The translations under genes were made by a program, and so were the position numbers. From assembly GCA_037951105.1 (NCBI GenBank), contig JBAMJV010003994.1, positions 62,001-126,000 of the forward strand: DNA of 64,000 nt, in the 5' to 3' direction. The DNA is from Echinarachnius parma. Its lineage: Eukaryota; Echinodermata; Echinoidea; Clypeasteroida; Echinarachniidae. The stretch's first letter is position 1. Each line of letters begins with the position of its first letter. The notes under the pieces were generated by a model. The model did not search any database. It was not told where the DNA came from and saw only the letters and a list, made by a program, of their open reading frames with translations. Below, piece after piece: positions 11,321-24,347 of the stretch.

Positions 11321-12082
11321 GTTAACTTAAATACACAATTATTACATTCAGGTGAGTGAAGTCCTGACATTCTGCTAGTACTAGTATTAAGCTTTATATA
11401 TTAGTGGATGGAGGGGGTAGGGTCATTTTAAAAATTGATTCATCACCCTGTTTCAGCCAACTCTTCATCAATCACAAATTTTATTTTACTCTTTTCCGAC
11501 CAAGAATTAATAACAACTTATGAATAGGAAGCAATGTTGAGCAACCCAGCCCCGCCCCCCTCCCCCCCCCCCCCCCCCCCCCCACACACACAGACACAAA
11601 CACACCCGTTATAGTATACATGCACACAGCACACGCACGCTATGACTACGATTATGTTCATTATGCATGGTTTGTCAGATTCGAACTTGAGATGCCGTGT
11701 CATGCATTCTTTGATGTTATGCTGCTAGTGCTGCACGTTGTAACTTGGAAACTGCTATGTTATGCAATATGTTTCTATCTCTATAGTTGAGATGAAACTC
11801 AAGAGATTATGCAAATATATATGTTGTTGCTATTCATTTGAAATAGTGTGAATAGTCTTGTTGGTGGTGCATCATGAGTTCCTTTTCAAAACAGATAATG
11901 CGGAGAGCACAATGAGGATAACGATTGCTTGGACAGAATAATACAGTTCGAACAATAATGTTCCTCCTAGCGCCTCAAATAATGCAATAGATCGTACACC
12001 TGTTCTGAATAATTATACATAAGCATGAATGAAACATGTCGAAGATGTGTGAAAGGGCTGAAAGAATATGCTTTAAATTCCG
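11321..12082. other. Interior of the long-TIR element, non-coding
   Basis: Low-complexity poly-C plus (CA) sequence at 11555-11610, otherwise AT-rich. No coding frame is supported. Confidence 0.4.
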
Positions 12083-12150
12083 CTTCAGAACGTGGTTCAA
12101 CGGTAGATGGTATTGGTCTGTTTTTAGATCTCAAAGTACGCGGATCAAAT
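12083..12150 (+). repeat. tRNA-like segment
   Basis: An A-box-like TGGTTCAACGGTAGATGG followed at tRNA spacing by a B-box-like GGATCAAATCC. The stems are imperfect. It is probably a SINE head nested in the long-TIR element. Confidence 0.35.
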
Positions 12151-13046
12151 CCACCCAAATGAAGTCTTGCGTTTTTTTAATAGTATTAGTTGTTGGTTCT
12201 GTTTCCCTGTTTTGTGTCATTCTCCTTTCATTTCACTTTTTTTCTCGTCATTTTTTGTTCATTATATTTTTTTATTTATTTTGTTTTAAATTGTTTCAAT
12301 TCATTTGTTTCTTTTGTAACCTGCATTTAAAAACAATGTTTTCATGATTGGTTTTGTTTGCATTCATTCAAATACAGTACGCATATAGCGCACACACCTC
12401 ACACACGTTAATACCAGAATAAAGTTAGCAAGTATCTGTAATCCCAATATAAATCAATTGTTGGCCCCAAAGTCCACTCAGATTGATAAAGGGACAACAT
12501 TTCTCCTCCGATAGACAATGATAGACAAGATCGCTACTATATTTTCTTGCCCAAGTGCTTCAAAATATGACAACATCTGGGATAACCTCGATCACTTAAT
12601 CGACTGTAAATCAACGGCATAATATGCCATTACAAAATACACTATCATGCAGAGAGCGCTATAATGCATAGTTACGTAATATTCAAACAGATCGACTGCT
12701 TGTACGAGGTTTATCTGCCTATTAACAGCTTCAGTGTGCGTCGTAAAATATGATAACAAAAGAATCACATGGAAACCAAACAGGTGATCGTGATGAATAG
12801 AAATTCAACTGGAAAGAGAAAACTAGTTAAAGACAAATTACCTTATTAGATGAACATAATGCTTAAATATAGAGCGATTTTGTAATAAATATTTGTACAT
12901 GGAATATTTTCTATGGAATGATTTGTGAAAATACTATAACATGTTAATGTAAAACACATTCCCTTATTCAAACATATCAGGAACCAATGGCTATGAGGCA
13001 GAATGCATGTTGTACATACATACTCGATAGCTACATTGCTATTTAA

Positions 13047-13631
13047 AGGGAGAGATCCACTTTTGCAAGCCAAAATTCAAAAGTTGCGAGGTTATTGTCT
13101 TATATGAAAGGAAATGTCATTTAATAGCATGCCTGAAAAAATTAGGGCTTGAAATCTCTTTTTCGTGGAGTTATAGACCTAAAACTGAATAAACTGAGGG
13201 ACGTCGGTTAATTATGTACATACGTATTTTTGGCCGGTGAGTAAGTTCGTACATAGATTTCACGGAGTGCCAGATCGGTATGCATGACCCCTACGTGAGC
13301 CGCGCATAAGTACTAATGTGTGAGCGTTTACCAAGCAAAATACCCAAACTTCGCTTAAACTGACTACATGTAATTATATATTCTTTCTTTTTGAGATCTT
13401 TTTCCGTGACATACGTTAACAAATGTCGGCTTCACAATACCTTTACGAGAATTAGTACTATATTGTTGTAATATTATGCTAAATCAGTTGAACTCCTTTA
13501 TTGACCGATATATAGTTTAAATGGAGGGACGCATTCGTTTTTCATTCGTAGAATCCAAATTAGAGGGCTGTTCACTCTGATTTGTACAACTGAAAGCTGT
13601 TCAGACGTTTTGTAAAAGTGGATCTGTCCCT
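13047..13631. mobile_element. TTAA-target MITE, nested
   Basis: Terminal inverted repeats AGGGAGAGATCCACTTTT and AAAAGTGGATCTGTCCCT are flanked by TTAA on both sides (13043-13046 and 13632-13635). The TTAA target and AGGG termini fit Kolobok- or piggyBac-type elements. A truncated relative lies at 59361-59857 in the opposite orientation. Confidence 0.8.
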
Positions 13632-14037
13632 TTAACATGTTTAATTTGATTGAATTGTTTTTAATTGTCATCTACCAGCATTTAGGGGATTTGGCTTTAA
13701 GGCGCGTATTTTCTTAAAGTAATTCTAATACAATACGTAATCCTCATTGATTTACTGGTCGTGATGTTCAGTGAAATATTTTGGAGGGGTCGAAGGGGAA
13801 GGATGATGGGTAGCTTGAGAGACATCGTTAAATGGACCAAGGCCCAAGGGTGTCGAAAATTCATAACAAACATTATTTTAAAAACACGTTACAAGTTACA
13901 AGTTGCCCCTTCCCCCTTTACCACTATTTGGCGGCCTTGGGGAAACAACTGAATAAGTGGTCTCGGTCTCGGCCTCGAACATTTTTGGCGACAGACATGC
14001 ACCCCCCCCCCCTCCCCCCCCCCCCCCCCCCCCCCCC

Positions 14038-14136
14038 ATGGGCGTCGATACTTACGTAATACCCATTCATCAGGGGGATGGATGAATAGATCATCCCCCC
14101 TGATGAATGGGTATCAATGACAGATCGACGCCCATG
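14038..14136. mobile_element. 99-bp palindromic hAT-like MITE in a poly-C tract
   Basis: Arms starting CATGGGCGTCGAT and ending ATCGACGCCCATG fold over a short loop; internal arms around 14062-14125 also pair. Poly-C lies on both sides, so an 8-bp C-only target duplication is possible but cannot be proven. The terminal bases resemble the hAT MITE ends CAGGGGCGTCGATCC. Confidence 0.6.
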
Positions 14137-14171
14137 CCCCCCCCCCCCCCCCGCCTACACGACTCTTAACT

Positions 14172-14172
<1 letters not shown>

Positions 14173-14230
<58 letters not shown>
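14173..14230. repeat. (GT)n microsatellite
   Basis: Nearly pure GT dinucleotide run inside the long-TIR element. Confidence 0.95.
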
Positions 14231-14233
<3 letters not shown>

Positions 14234-16179
14234 GTGTGGTGGGGTGGGACAGGGAATGCCATGATTTCACCTGAATGTCATAATTGTGTATCTGGCAAAA
14301 AGTAAATGATTTTCCTTCCTATTCCTATGCACAAAACGGTGGCATTTGTTTAAAAAAAAATTCCTATGAAATCGAAGAATAAAAACATAATTAATCCAAT
14401 GCGACTTGAACCTACGGCTTTACATACCGCCATGCCTAATGATTTGCACCAACCACCGACCCAAGAGCTACTTCTGCTTGCTTGGTGGGTTTTTTCCCTA
14501 AGTAACGTTTACCTCTTCTCAATTTTACATGATTATGCTATCATGAATATTCATTAAGACCTGCTCGAAGATCGTTGACAAAGGGCTAGATACATATTCA
14601 TTATACTAGATCCTTGTGGACGGGGCTGGGGCTGTTGATAATATCTGCTAATACTGTGAGAAAGTAGCGCCTCTAGTCAAACTTTTACGGTAATCTCTCT
14701 CAAACTCTTCCCTCATAATTCCACTAGTTTCCATCTCACTCATTATAAATATATAACTTTAACATGACTACCTTAACATTATAAAATGCGATATAACTTC
14801 AATTATCCATGTAAGATAGAAATTATATTGTCTTACCTGTAAAATAACGTGTTGATCAGAGAAGAGACAAAAACTTTCCAGGCACAATACTTGATCCCCA
14901 CTTCGTGTGTAGGAAGAGAGGGCCGTGTTATCGCGGTATATACTTCAGTTCGTAGGGATCGAATTACGTTGATACAGGTCGAGTCAAAATCACCTTTCTC
15001 CATTATTGCAGCGCTAACAGGGATTACTACACGCAAACGCTAGGGTTGAGAGATTATTTTGACCGTTACTGAAAGAGGTGGGCGTTATATGAAATTGTAT
15101 GACGTAGTAATAGGGGCGAAGCCACATACTTTGGGGAGGGCGGCTTAGTCACGTTAATTAGCAAGGCATTATATGCATCAATTTGATGTGCCCTGTTTGG
15201 AGAACCAATTACTGTTTTCAAAGATTTAATTAAAAACACCATAAGTTATGAAACAAAAGAAATATAACGGCTTACTCGGAATATCTTGAATTATTTGTAT
15301 GCTACATTGCAATAGAGGGAAAACAAATGTTTCCATTATTTGAGCAACATAATAGGAACATATTATTTTTCCTCCAGATCTCCGCTACAACATATCAAAA
15401 TTGTAGACGTATTCGACCAGAATCGAAGGAGATAGACACACAACTGCACCTTCAAAACATAACACAACATTTATGAAATCAATCAAAATTAAATTTTCGC
15501 TTTTCATGGCAAATTGATGACGTCACGATGTCCGATTGGCGATTTTTGAATATCGCACCATATCTACAACTCATACTCTGTCACGAATACACAACAACCA
15601 AAATACTGAACATGGATTTTCAAATTTATGATCAATTGAACAGGGCATGTTTTTACCACATTTTCACATATTTTACATATGGCAGCACGCGCGGATTTCA
15701 TGTGTAGCACGCGCGCATCGGCACATTTCCGGTCGGAAAGAGATGGTAATTGTTCAGAATCGTCCCAGCTACAAGATATCAAAACTTGGGATAGATTCAA
15801 GCAGAATTGACCGAGATATCGGAATCCAAACACGATATATACATAATCGCAAATGATAAAATCGTTGAAAACTGCTAATGTTAACTTCTCATGGTCATAT
15901 GATTACATAATGAGGTTTGGTTGGCGATAAGGATGCATGACGTTGTATCTACAACTCATTCGTCTGCAAGGAAAAATATTTTTAACAAAATTGCCCGTGG
16001 ATTTTAAAAATTATTATCAATTAAAAAAGGGCATATTTTGTACATATTTTGTGCATAGCAGCACTCGCGGATTTTAAAGTTTTACGCCCTCCTGTTCGAG
16101 CGTTTTTGGTCGAGGAGATCTGGAAACTGTTTTAATTTATCATAGAAAGTATTGGGAACAGTTTCCAAAAAAAAAAACG

Positions 16180-16370
16180 CCATTTTTTTTGTTCCGTGCG
16201 CGCAACGCGTGAAAAAGCGCGCGCGCAAACGCGCACGCGCGCAAAATTTTGAAATGCTCGGAATGACCTGAAACGTATGGAAAATTGGTTCGCCGGATGA
16301 TTTGAGAATTTTTCAAGGATTTTTACCCTTTGACGCGCGCGTACGCGTCCGTCGTTGTCCGTACGACCTT
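16180..16370. other. GCGC-rich alternating purine-pyrimidine patch
   Basis: Contains runs such as GCGCGCGCAAACGCGCACGC and GACGCGCGCGTACGCG in an otherwise AT-rich unit; repeated at about 21960-22130 in copy 2. Alternating C/G of this kind can adopt Z-DNA. No function is implied by the sequence alone. Confidence 0.5.
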
Positions 16371-18642
16371 GGGTGTGACATTTTTATATAGCCCTTGAAC
16401 TTAGCTTGCCATGTACAAAATTTGGTGAAAATATACCATTACGTAAGAAAGATATGGGCTGTTGAAATATTTCACAAAATGGCGTCTCCATGACGTCACA
16501 GGGTAGTACCGTCATAATCATTACCCAGGTGCACAATTTCGGACCAAGGTCTATTATGTTCACCAGGTTTCATTATCATATCCCCAGCCAAATTTTACAG
16601 ACACGAGACACAAAAAACGTACAAAGAAAAAAAATAAAAACTAGACATGAAATTCGTCATAGACGAATTAGGTGATACGTACCCATTTGAAAATGTATCT
16701 TTTGAACCTTTCCACAACAAGCTTAAACCGATTTGATTTGCAGGAAATCTTAATGACGAAAAATTATTCAGAGGTCTATCAGTAAAGATTTGTTGTGAAC
16801 ACCTCAAAATCCAAGATGGTGTCCAATAAAGCAGCTGTTTTGATTTGTTATAGATAATTGGTGAAATGTACCAAACGACACCTGTAATCAGCATGATTTT
16901 GCAGTTATATTAAAGACAATAGACGTTTCTATAATCTGATAATAATCATTATTGGGTTCAAGATATGTTACATGGTTACTAGTAGTTGTAGTCCCAAACT
17001 TAAATTTTAGGCATTTTCCCCCAACAATAGAAAATTATTGATTTACATAATTTGGTGTAGATCAATAATTATATTAGTAGTTGGATTAATACTTTTTGAA
17101 GAACTGCCAAGTTATATTAGCAATACTATGTGAAAGTTTTAAGTGTGTACCATATCTGAACAAAAAGTTATAATATCTGGAAGTCAACATTTAATATCGA
17201 CAAAAAGGGCAGTTTCGCACCATTTATCATGCTGAACAGGGTGTCTACAAAATTTGTAATCTTGATTATAGGATTTGTGTAGTCAATAGTTGCGTTAATC
17301 TTGGGACATCTTCATTTCTAGTTATGAACAAAACCAACTTTTTCTGTAATATAACGAATATTCCACCATCATTTTGTAATCCGCGTAGATGTTGTGTTTG
17401 TCTTGTATTAGTTTATGAATTTATCAATACTCAAGCGCTAGAAATGAACTTAATTCCACTCCCCATGGAGCATTCAAATCAGCTGGATAATGACGCGCCT
17501 GCCAGGCCTATTGTGAATTTGAATCATACTGGGTGTTGCCCATGATGTTTTTAAAGCATTGTCAAGATCATATTAATTATCTTAAGTAAGTATCTTATTG
17601 AAGTACACAATATTAGAGCGTATCTAGATTCGAACTCCATATTGATTGCAAGGCACGCACCTTTCATGCCCTACACATCTTATTGCATTTATCTGGAAAC
17701 CATAAAGGTCTATACAAATGGCCGACTTAGTATTTAAAACAAATTAGATGGATCTTTGCCTCCGGTATATACACTGTTATGGACAAATCACATCCTGAGT
17801 TAAACTTTTTGTTATATAATGGATTATATTCTGTGCATATATGCTTGATAAATCAAAATTGTTTTTTGATCTTTGATGTTAATTGACACAGTAAGTCAAG
17901 AAATAACGTTTATGATTTCATCTTATTTTGTTTATGATGTAACATTTTCTTAAACATATCAGTATTGTACAGTCAATTTATTTGTGATAGATCGGTTTAC
18001 ACAATTCTTATTTATTTAATTACTGAAATTCATGTCTATGATTGTATGTGAATTCATAAATAAATGGTTTGTAATAGAGGTTGGTATAAATTCTAAAGAA
18101 AAAAAAATGTTATAATTTTATTTGTTCTTTGGGATATGACATAACAGATTTGCTTTTTTTGTTTTTTATATGGACATTTACACTATTCCAACATGTTCTG
18201 CATTTTTAAAATTTATATCCGTGTCCAAATACTATAGATATTGATTCTTAGACTGTAAAAGTGAAAAAAATTTAAGTAGTTCTTTTTTCTAGGTATTATT
18301 GTGAAATAGTTGAATGTACATCTAAATTTCATTGTATGAGATAGTATAGTTTTCCATAATACTTTTGTCATTCAATTTTGTCCCGAAAAATTAAGAATAT
18401 CTTCTTTAATATTGTCTATTGTTGACCAAATATGTTCAACAATCAGTACGCTTTTCGATGCACAAAAGACCTCTGGGCTGCCGGTCTAATAGTTGACATG
18501 TATAGAAAATAACAAACGACAAAGTAAAGACCCGGTTATCATTTTTTTTTAAATAGCTGTTACAACCCAAGAGGGTGCTTTCTAAGAAAGCAAAATTGTG
18601 CATGTGATGTCGTGTGAAAATAATGATTAGATAAAGATAGTA

Positions 18643-18812
18643 AGCAAATAATTACCGTTGGTGAAGGCAATGGCACAATCTATCACTTCCGAGGCAATCT
18701 GGATGTAGCTATCTTTCCGAAGCGAAGCTGAGGAAAGATAGCGTATACATTCAGATTGCCGAGGAAGTGATAGATTGTGCCATTGCCTGAAACCAAAAGG
18801 TGATTATTTGCT
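18643..18812. repeat. 170-bp palindromic MITE
   Basis: Long arms beginning AGCAAATAATTACC and ending GGTGATTATTTGCT pair through most of the length around a centre near 18727. The shared core is GGCAATGGCACAATCTATCA and its complement. Confidence 0.85.
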
Positions 18813-19576
18813 TTATATTCTACATTGGAAACATTTCACTGGTAGCTAGGTCTACGAGAAAGACAACTTAAACTGCTTTTAATGTCTAGGCCTAGTTCTA
18901 ACACTAACACTACAGTTACCGGTACTAGACTTTGATCTACTTACCAACAATGGCTATTCCAATTGTTTAACTCCATGACAATTCCATAGCCTAAGGCTAT
19001 AGGCTAGCACTTGGGTCTATATAAAATGAAAGTGAACTCCAACTCCAAGTCAGACTCCAAGAAAATTGTAATCAATGATGATGAAACACTAAAACAGTTC
19101 ATAAGTCAACGTTCTAAAGTCTAAACGTCAGAGTCATGGCAAGCGGTGTACGATACATACAGTGCAAAGTACACATTACATGCATTTGTAATTCGCGCAA
19201 CACACACATCCGCGGTTGTGTGTGGCTATTCAAATCCCGTATTAAATGAAGCAGACCTACCGTACCCGGGTGGTACCTACCTACAATACAACGGCAGTGT
19301 TGGAGTCATACTTCTATGGTCTGCTGAATAGTGCGGAATTTGAATACACACTCTCCACAGCAATTCAATGCAACCGCGCGCATAGAGTTATCGCGCCACT
19401 TATTGGTATTCAATTCAATGCAACCGCGGAGTGTAGATAGTACTTTTTATCTAGTGAGTGCAACGCACTTTCACCCAAGATATCTACAGAGTGTAACGAA
19501 TGGGCGAAACTATATTTCATCACGTGATTAACTTTTGACCAATCGTAGAGCAAGATTCTTAGTATGTGGAATATAA
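18643..19576. mobile_element. 934-bp insertion absent from copy 1
   Basis: The empty site is at about 10029-10034 (GATAGTATCAAC). A TA flanks the insertion at 18641-18642 and 19577-19578. The last bases ATGTGGAATATAA are inverted relative to TTATATTCTACAT at 18813, so two elements may be nested: a palindromic MITE (18643-18812) placed at the left end of a second TA-target element (18813-19576). Confidence 0.75.
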
Positions 19577-22417
19577 TATCAACTATTTAAAAACCTCTTT
19601 TTATTTTTTTAAGAAGTGATATATGCATTTTAAGTATTTAAAAAAAAATCAAGATATCGATTGTCTAGACAATATATAAATAAAATATTTTTAAATGAAA
19701 TTTTACAATTATGAGAACATTTGAAAGGGAATGATTCTCATTTTACATGTTTTATTCAAGGAACTTTCTAATTGAATTAGAACCAACCAATTTTGTGTCA
19801 TGGGGCATTTCGGGAAGTACCAATACTCAAGTGTACCTTTAAACCATGCAATTGTACAAAGTTATTCTTTTGGGAGGTTTCTCAGAGAAGCAAATACATC
19901 ATCTTCCACAACACAAATTACCAGTCTTCCTAGTTATTCTATATTCCAGACAATTTGAATTACTATTCTAAGGTCAACTATGCATTGTGAACGTTTCGTC
20001 GATGTACAATACAAAATTATATACTAAATGGGTCTGATCCATAAGACTACACTTTGTCAACCATTTCGTGAATGAGACAGAATGCAGATATACGTTTGTT
20101 TATCTAAATTTTAGTTTCGGTAAGGGGCGATTGGAATAACTAAACCCTTTTCATACACACGGCTTTATGCTTTGGCTGGTTCCACAAATACAATCATAAG
20201 TATAGGAGAACACACAGAAAAATAATTATAAGTCACGTTCACATCGAACATTCAAAGTTAATCTTCACTGTTCACAGCAGTACCTCATGCTAAATCTTTA
20301 TGCAACAGTATACTCACTTATAATATACATGTATTAATTCACAACTTGTGTCTCTCTTTTACATCAGATATTATTAATCAACCAGTATATAATTATTACT
20401 TAGATAATTACCATAAACAATACAAAGATTATTCTCAATATTCAGCAAGTTATACAACTATAACTAGTATAATCTCTCTCAAACTCTTCCCTCATAATTC
20501 CACTAGTTTCCATCTCATTCATTATAAATATATAACTTTAACATGACTACCTTAACATTATAAAATGCGATATAACTTTAATTATCCATGTAAGATAGAA
20601 ATTATATTGTCTTACCTGTAAAATAACGTGTTGATCAGAGAAGAGACAAAAACTTTCCAGGCACAATACTTGATCCCCACTTCGTGTGTAGGAAGAGAGG
20701 GCCGTGTTATCGCGGTATATACTTCAGTTCGTAGGGATCGAATTACGTTGATACAGGTCGAGTCAAAATCACCTTTCTCCATTATTGCAGCGCTAATAGT
20801 GATTACTACACGCAAACGCTAGGGTTGAGAGATTATTTTGACCGTTACTGAAAGAGGTGGGCGTTATATGAAATTGTATGACGTAGTAATAGGGGCGAGG
20901 CCACATACTTTGGGGAGGGCGGCTTAGTCACGTTAATTAGCAAGGCATTATATGCATCAATTTGATGTGCCCTGTTTGGAGAACCAATTACTGTTTTCAA
21001 ACATTTAATTAAAAACACCATAAGTTACGAAACAAAAGAAATATAACGGCTTACTCGGAATATCTTGAATTATTTGTATGCTACATTGCAATAGAGAAAA
21101 AACAAATGTTGCCATTATGTGAGTAACATAATAGGAACATATTATTTTTCCTCCAGATCTCCGCTACAACATATCAAAATTGTAGACGTATTCGACCAGA
21201 ATCGAAGGAGATAGACACACAACTGCACCTTCAAAACATAACACAAAATTTATGAAATCAATCAAAATTAAATTTTCGCTTTTCATGGCAAATTGATGAC
21301 GTCACGATGTCCGATTGGCGATTTTTGAATATCGCACCATATCTACAACTCATACTCTGTCACGAATACACAACAACCAAAATACTGAACATGGATTTTC
21401 AAATTTATGATCAATTGAACAGGGCATGTTTTTCCACATTTTCACATATTTTACATATGGCAGCACGCGCGGATTTCATGTGTAGCACGCGCGCATCGGC
21501 ACATTTCCGGTCGGAAAGAGATGGTAATTGTTCAGAATCGTCCCAGCTACAAGATATCAAAACTTGGGACAGATTCAAGCAGAATTGACCGAGATATCGG
21601 AATCCAAACACGATATATAGATAATCGCAAATGATAAAATCGTTGAAAACTGCTAATGTTAACTTCTCATGGTCATATGATTACATAATGAGGTTTGGTT
21701 GGCGATAAGGATGCATGACGTTGTATCTACAACTCATTCGTCTGCAAGGAAAAATATTTTTAACAAAATTGCCCGTGGATTTTAAAAATTATTATCAATT
21801 AAAAAAGGGCATATTTTGTACATATTTTGTGCATAGCAGCACTCGCGGATTTTAAAGTTTTACGCCCTCCTGTTCGAGCGTTTTTGGTCGAGGAGATCTG
21901 GAAACTGTTTTAATTTATCATAGAAAGTATTGGGAACAGTTTCCAAAAAAAAAAACGCCATTTTTTTGTTCCGTGCGCGCTACGCGTGAAAAAGCGCGCG
22001 CGCAAACGCGCACGCGCGCAAAATTTTGAAATGCTCGGAATGACCTGAAACGTATGGAAAATTGGTTCGCCGGTTGATTTGAGAATTTTTCAAGGATTTT
22101 TACCCTTTGACGCGCGCGTACGCGTCCGTCGTTGTCCGTACGACCTTGGGTGCGACATTTTTATATAGCCCTTGAACTTAGCTTGCCATGTACAGAATTT
22201 GGTGAAAATATACCATTACGTAAGAAAGATATGGGCTGTTGAAATATTTCACAAAATGGCGTCTCCATGACGTCACAGGGTAGTACCGTCATAATCATTA
22301 CCCAGGTGCACAATTTCGGACCAAGGTCTATTATGTTCACCAGGTTTCATTATCATATCCCCAGCCAAATTTTACAGACACGAGACACAAAAAACGTACA
22401 AAGAAAAAAAATAAAAA

Positions 22418-23061
22418 TAATTGTGTTTCCACAATTGCGGTATATTTGGAGATCGTAATGACCGCGGGAAATAAAGACGGATCGTGATAGCGTTATCAAA
22501 ATGATGTCGAATGAAATCGGAATGACCGCGGGAAATGACGACGGATCGTGGTAGCGTTATCAAATGATGTCGCATGATAATTTGATATGTTATGAACAAG
22601 ATCTTATCGAGATCGAGCCTTGTAACATGACACGAATTATATACACAAAGCCAGAGATGATCGTGAAGTATTGTGCGATTGTGGAAACACCCCGCTGAGT
22701 AATAACAATAGGTGATACGTATATATACGTATCACCTAATAATTGTGTTTCCACAATTGCGGTATACTTGGAGATCGTAATGACCGCGGGAAATAAAGAC
22801 GGATCGTGATAGCGTTATCAAAATGATGTCGAATGAAATCGGAATGACCGCGGGAAATGACGACGGATCGTGGTAGCGTTATCAAATGATGTCGCATGAT
22901 AATTTGATATGTTATGAACAAGATCTTATCGAGATCGAGCCTTGTAACATGACACGAATTATATACACAAAGCCAGAGATGATCGTGAAGTATTGTGCGA
23001 TTGTGGAAACACCCCGCTGAGTAATAACAATAGGTGATACGCTGTATAGCGTATCACCTAA
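22418..23061. repeat. 322-bp tandem pair with terminal hairpins
   Basis: Units 22418-22739 and 22740-23061 are nearly identical. Each begins TAATTGTGTTTCCACAATTG and ends with GATTGTGGAAACACC plus a perfect or near-perfect 30-nt palindrome (22709-22738 and 23031-23060). Each unit also contains an internal ~60-bp direct repeat (about 22459-22518 and 22521-22580) around GACCGCGGGAAAT and ACGGATCGTG. This looks like a duplicated MITE rather than a gene. Confidence 0.85.
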
Positions 23062-23194
23062 TAATAGTTGAACTTCAAATGCATATATTATCAACGTGTA
23101 TACATGCAGTTGAATTTACACAAAAATGTGTTGGTGCGAGTTTGTGGGTTTGCGCATACCTCTATAATTGTTTGCGAGCGTGTGTTGTGTGTAT

Positions 23195-23245
23195 ATATAT
23201 GGGTGTGTGTGTGTGTGTGTATGTGTGTATGTGTGTACGTGTGTG

Positions 23246-23293
<48 letters not shown>

Positions 23294-23303
23294 TGTGTGT
23301 AGA
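23195..23303. repeat. (GT)n microsatellite
   Basis: GT-rich run, interrupted at a few positions, immediately left of the next MITE. Confidence 0.95.
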
Positions 23304-23332
23304 TGTGTTTGTGGGCATGTATTATACATTAC

Positions 23333-23797
23333 CAAAGGCGTACCCGGGGGGGGGGGGGTTGGGGGGTTCAAACCCCCTCCCCCCTTCGACCAAAAAATGG
23401 ATGTTTTGCGGGGTTTGAACCCCTCCCCTCTTCAAATTTTAACCGGTCTCGAGACTAGTTTTAAGTGGTCTCGACCGTCTAAAACCTGGTCTCGGCTGAC
23501 TAAAACCTGGTCTCGACCGACTAAAACCATGAAAACCCGGTCTCGGCCCAAATCTTTTTCGAAGATTTCCGATCTCGGGCTCTAAAATTGTGAAAGTACT
23601 TGGTCTCTGCTTCGAATTTTTTTTTTTACGGACACCCCCCCCCCCCCCCCCCCCCCCCACTGAGAGGGGTTTTCAACTTTAAAGGTACTTGGTCTTGGTC
23701 TCGAAAATTTGAAAGTACTTGGTCTCTGCTTTTTACTTTTTTACAAAATAACCCCGCCCCCCCCCCCCCCTTTTGAAAAATCCTGGGTACGCCACTG
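23333..23797. mobile_element. hAT-type MITE with 8-bp target duplication
   Basis: The left end CAAAGGCGTACCCGGG and right end CCTGGGTACGCCACTG form terminal inverted repeats. TACATTAC is duplicated exactly at 23325-23332 and 23798-23805. Long G and C runs lie just inside both ends. Internal tandem pieces repeat GGTCTCGACCG-like text. It is non-coding. Confidence 0.85.
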
Positions 23798-23805
23798 TAC
23801 ATTAC

Positions 23806-24347
23806 ACCTAACTGAGTGCATTATTTAATACACGAGTCTGAGACTATTGGTCGAATTTTACTGAATGATATAGGTCAATTGACGAAATAGCTTTGGCTTT
23901 TATATTGTGTTCAGCAAAGTTTGCGTCTGACGAATTTGAATTGTAAGTAACGATAATGTATGACAATTGGATAATTTGCTCGAGTGTTTTTTTTTGGTAA
24001 AATTGATCGACGCTTCAGCACACTTTAATCGTAAATATCGTTTCAACGAGAGGGAATGTAAACAAAAACGAAATATGTACCATGCTTCTATTCATAAGAA
24101 TACAACAATGTATAAAGGAATCGCTAGAATTCCAATTGGACAGTTTGAGGATTTGGACAATGTCACTAGATCCCTTTAAGTCATGTCCATAGAGTTAGTT
24201 ATATAACTCTATGGTCATGTCTTATCGCATTCAAAAATCGTACCACCCTGGACGTGTTTTAAAGGAGTGTCCGCCTTTTACAAAATTTTCTGAATAGTTT
24301 CCAGAAGACGGATGAGGATGAATACAACACACATAACACTTTCAGAT
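23806..24347. other. No gene recognised
   Basis: AT-rich sequence with a small hairpin (CCATAGAGTT / AACTCTATGG, about 24187-24213). A run ending CACTAGATCCCTTTAA near 24178 resembles the right end of the 40650-40945 repeat. Confidence 0.35.

Larger units (their letters stand above)
10924..14690. mobile_element. 3.77-kb long-TIR element with TA target site
   Basis: Copy 2 of the duplication (about 20470) supplies the empty site: the flanks join at a single TA, which is duplicated here at 10922-10923 and 14691-14692. The ends are perfect inverted repeats of 27 bp (CCGTAAAAGTTTGACTAGAG...). After a gap of about 60-70 bp, similarity continues so that each arm is about 400 bp (10924-11320 and 14290-14690). 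The TA target suggests Tc1/mariner-like mobilisation. No transposase frame is visible inside, so it is non-autonomous. Its interior holds poly-C runs, (GT)n, a tRNA-like segment and two nested MITEs. Confidence 0.85.
8030..16640. repeat. Tandem segmental duplication, copy 1
   Basis: The sequence starting CTAGACATGAAATTCG at about 8034 reappears at 16641. Removing the 10924-14690 insertion leaves about 4.85 kb that matches copy 2 almost base for base, with only scattered single-base and short indel differences. No protein-coding gene is recognisable in the shared unit; it holds AT-rich sequence, a GCGC-rich patch and many short chance ORFs. Confidence 0.9.
16641..22417. repeat. Tandem segmental duplication, copy 2
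   Basis: Matches 8030-16640 minus its 3.77-kb insertion, but contains its own insertion at 18643-19576. The copy ends at an AAGAAAAAAAATAAAAA stretch shared with the end of copy 1 (about 16640). The sequence beyond differs. Confidence 0.9.

Noticed and set aside
12036..12347. 103-aa ORF rich in Phe/Leu/Ile
   Set aside because: It translates a T-rich stretch. The hydrophobic look comes from base composition.
8030..22417. LTR pair of a giant retrotransposon
   Set aside because: The repeats abut each other with no internal region, and there are no TG...CA ends, primer-binding site or polymerase genes.
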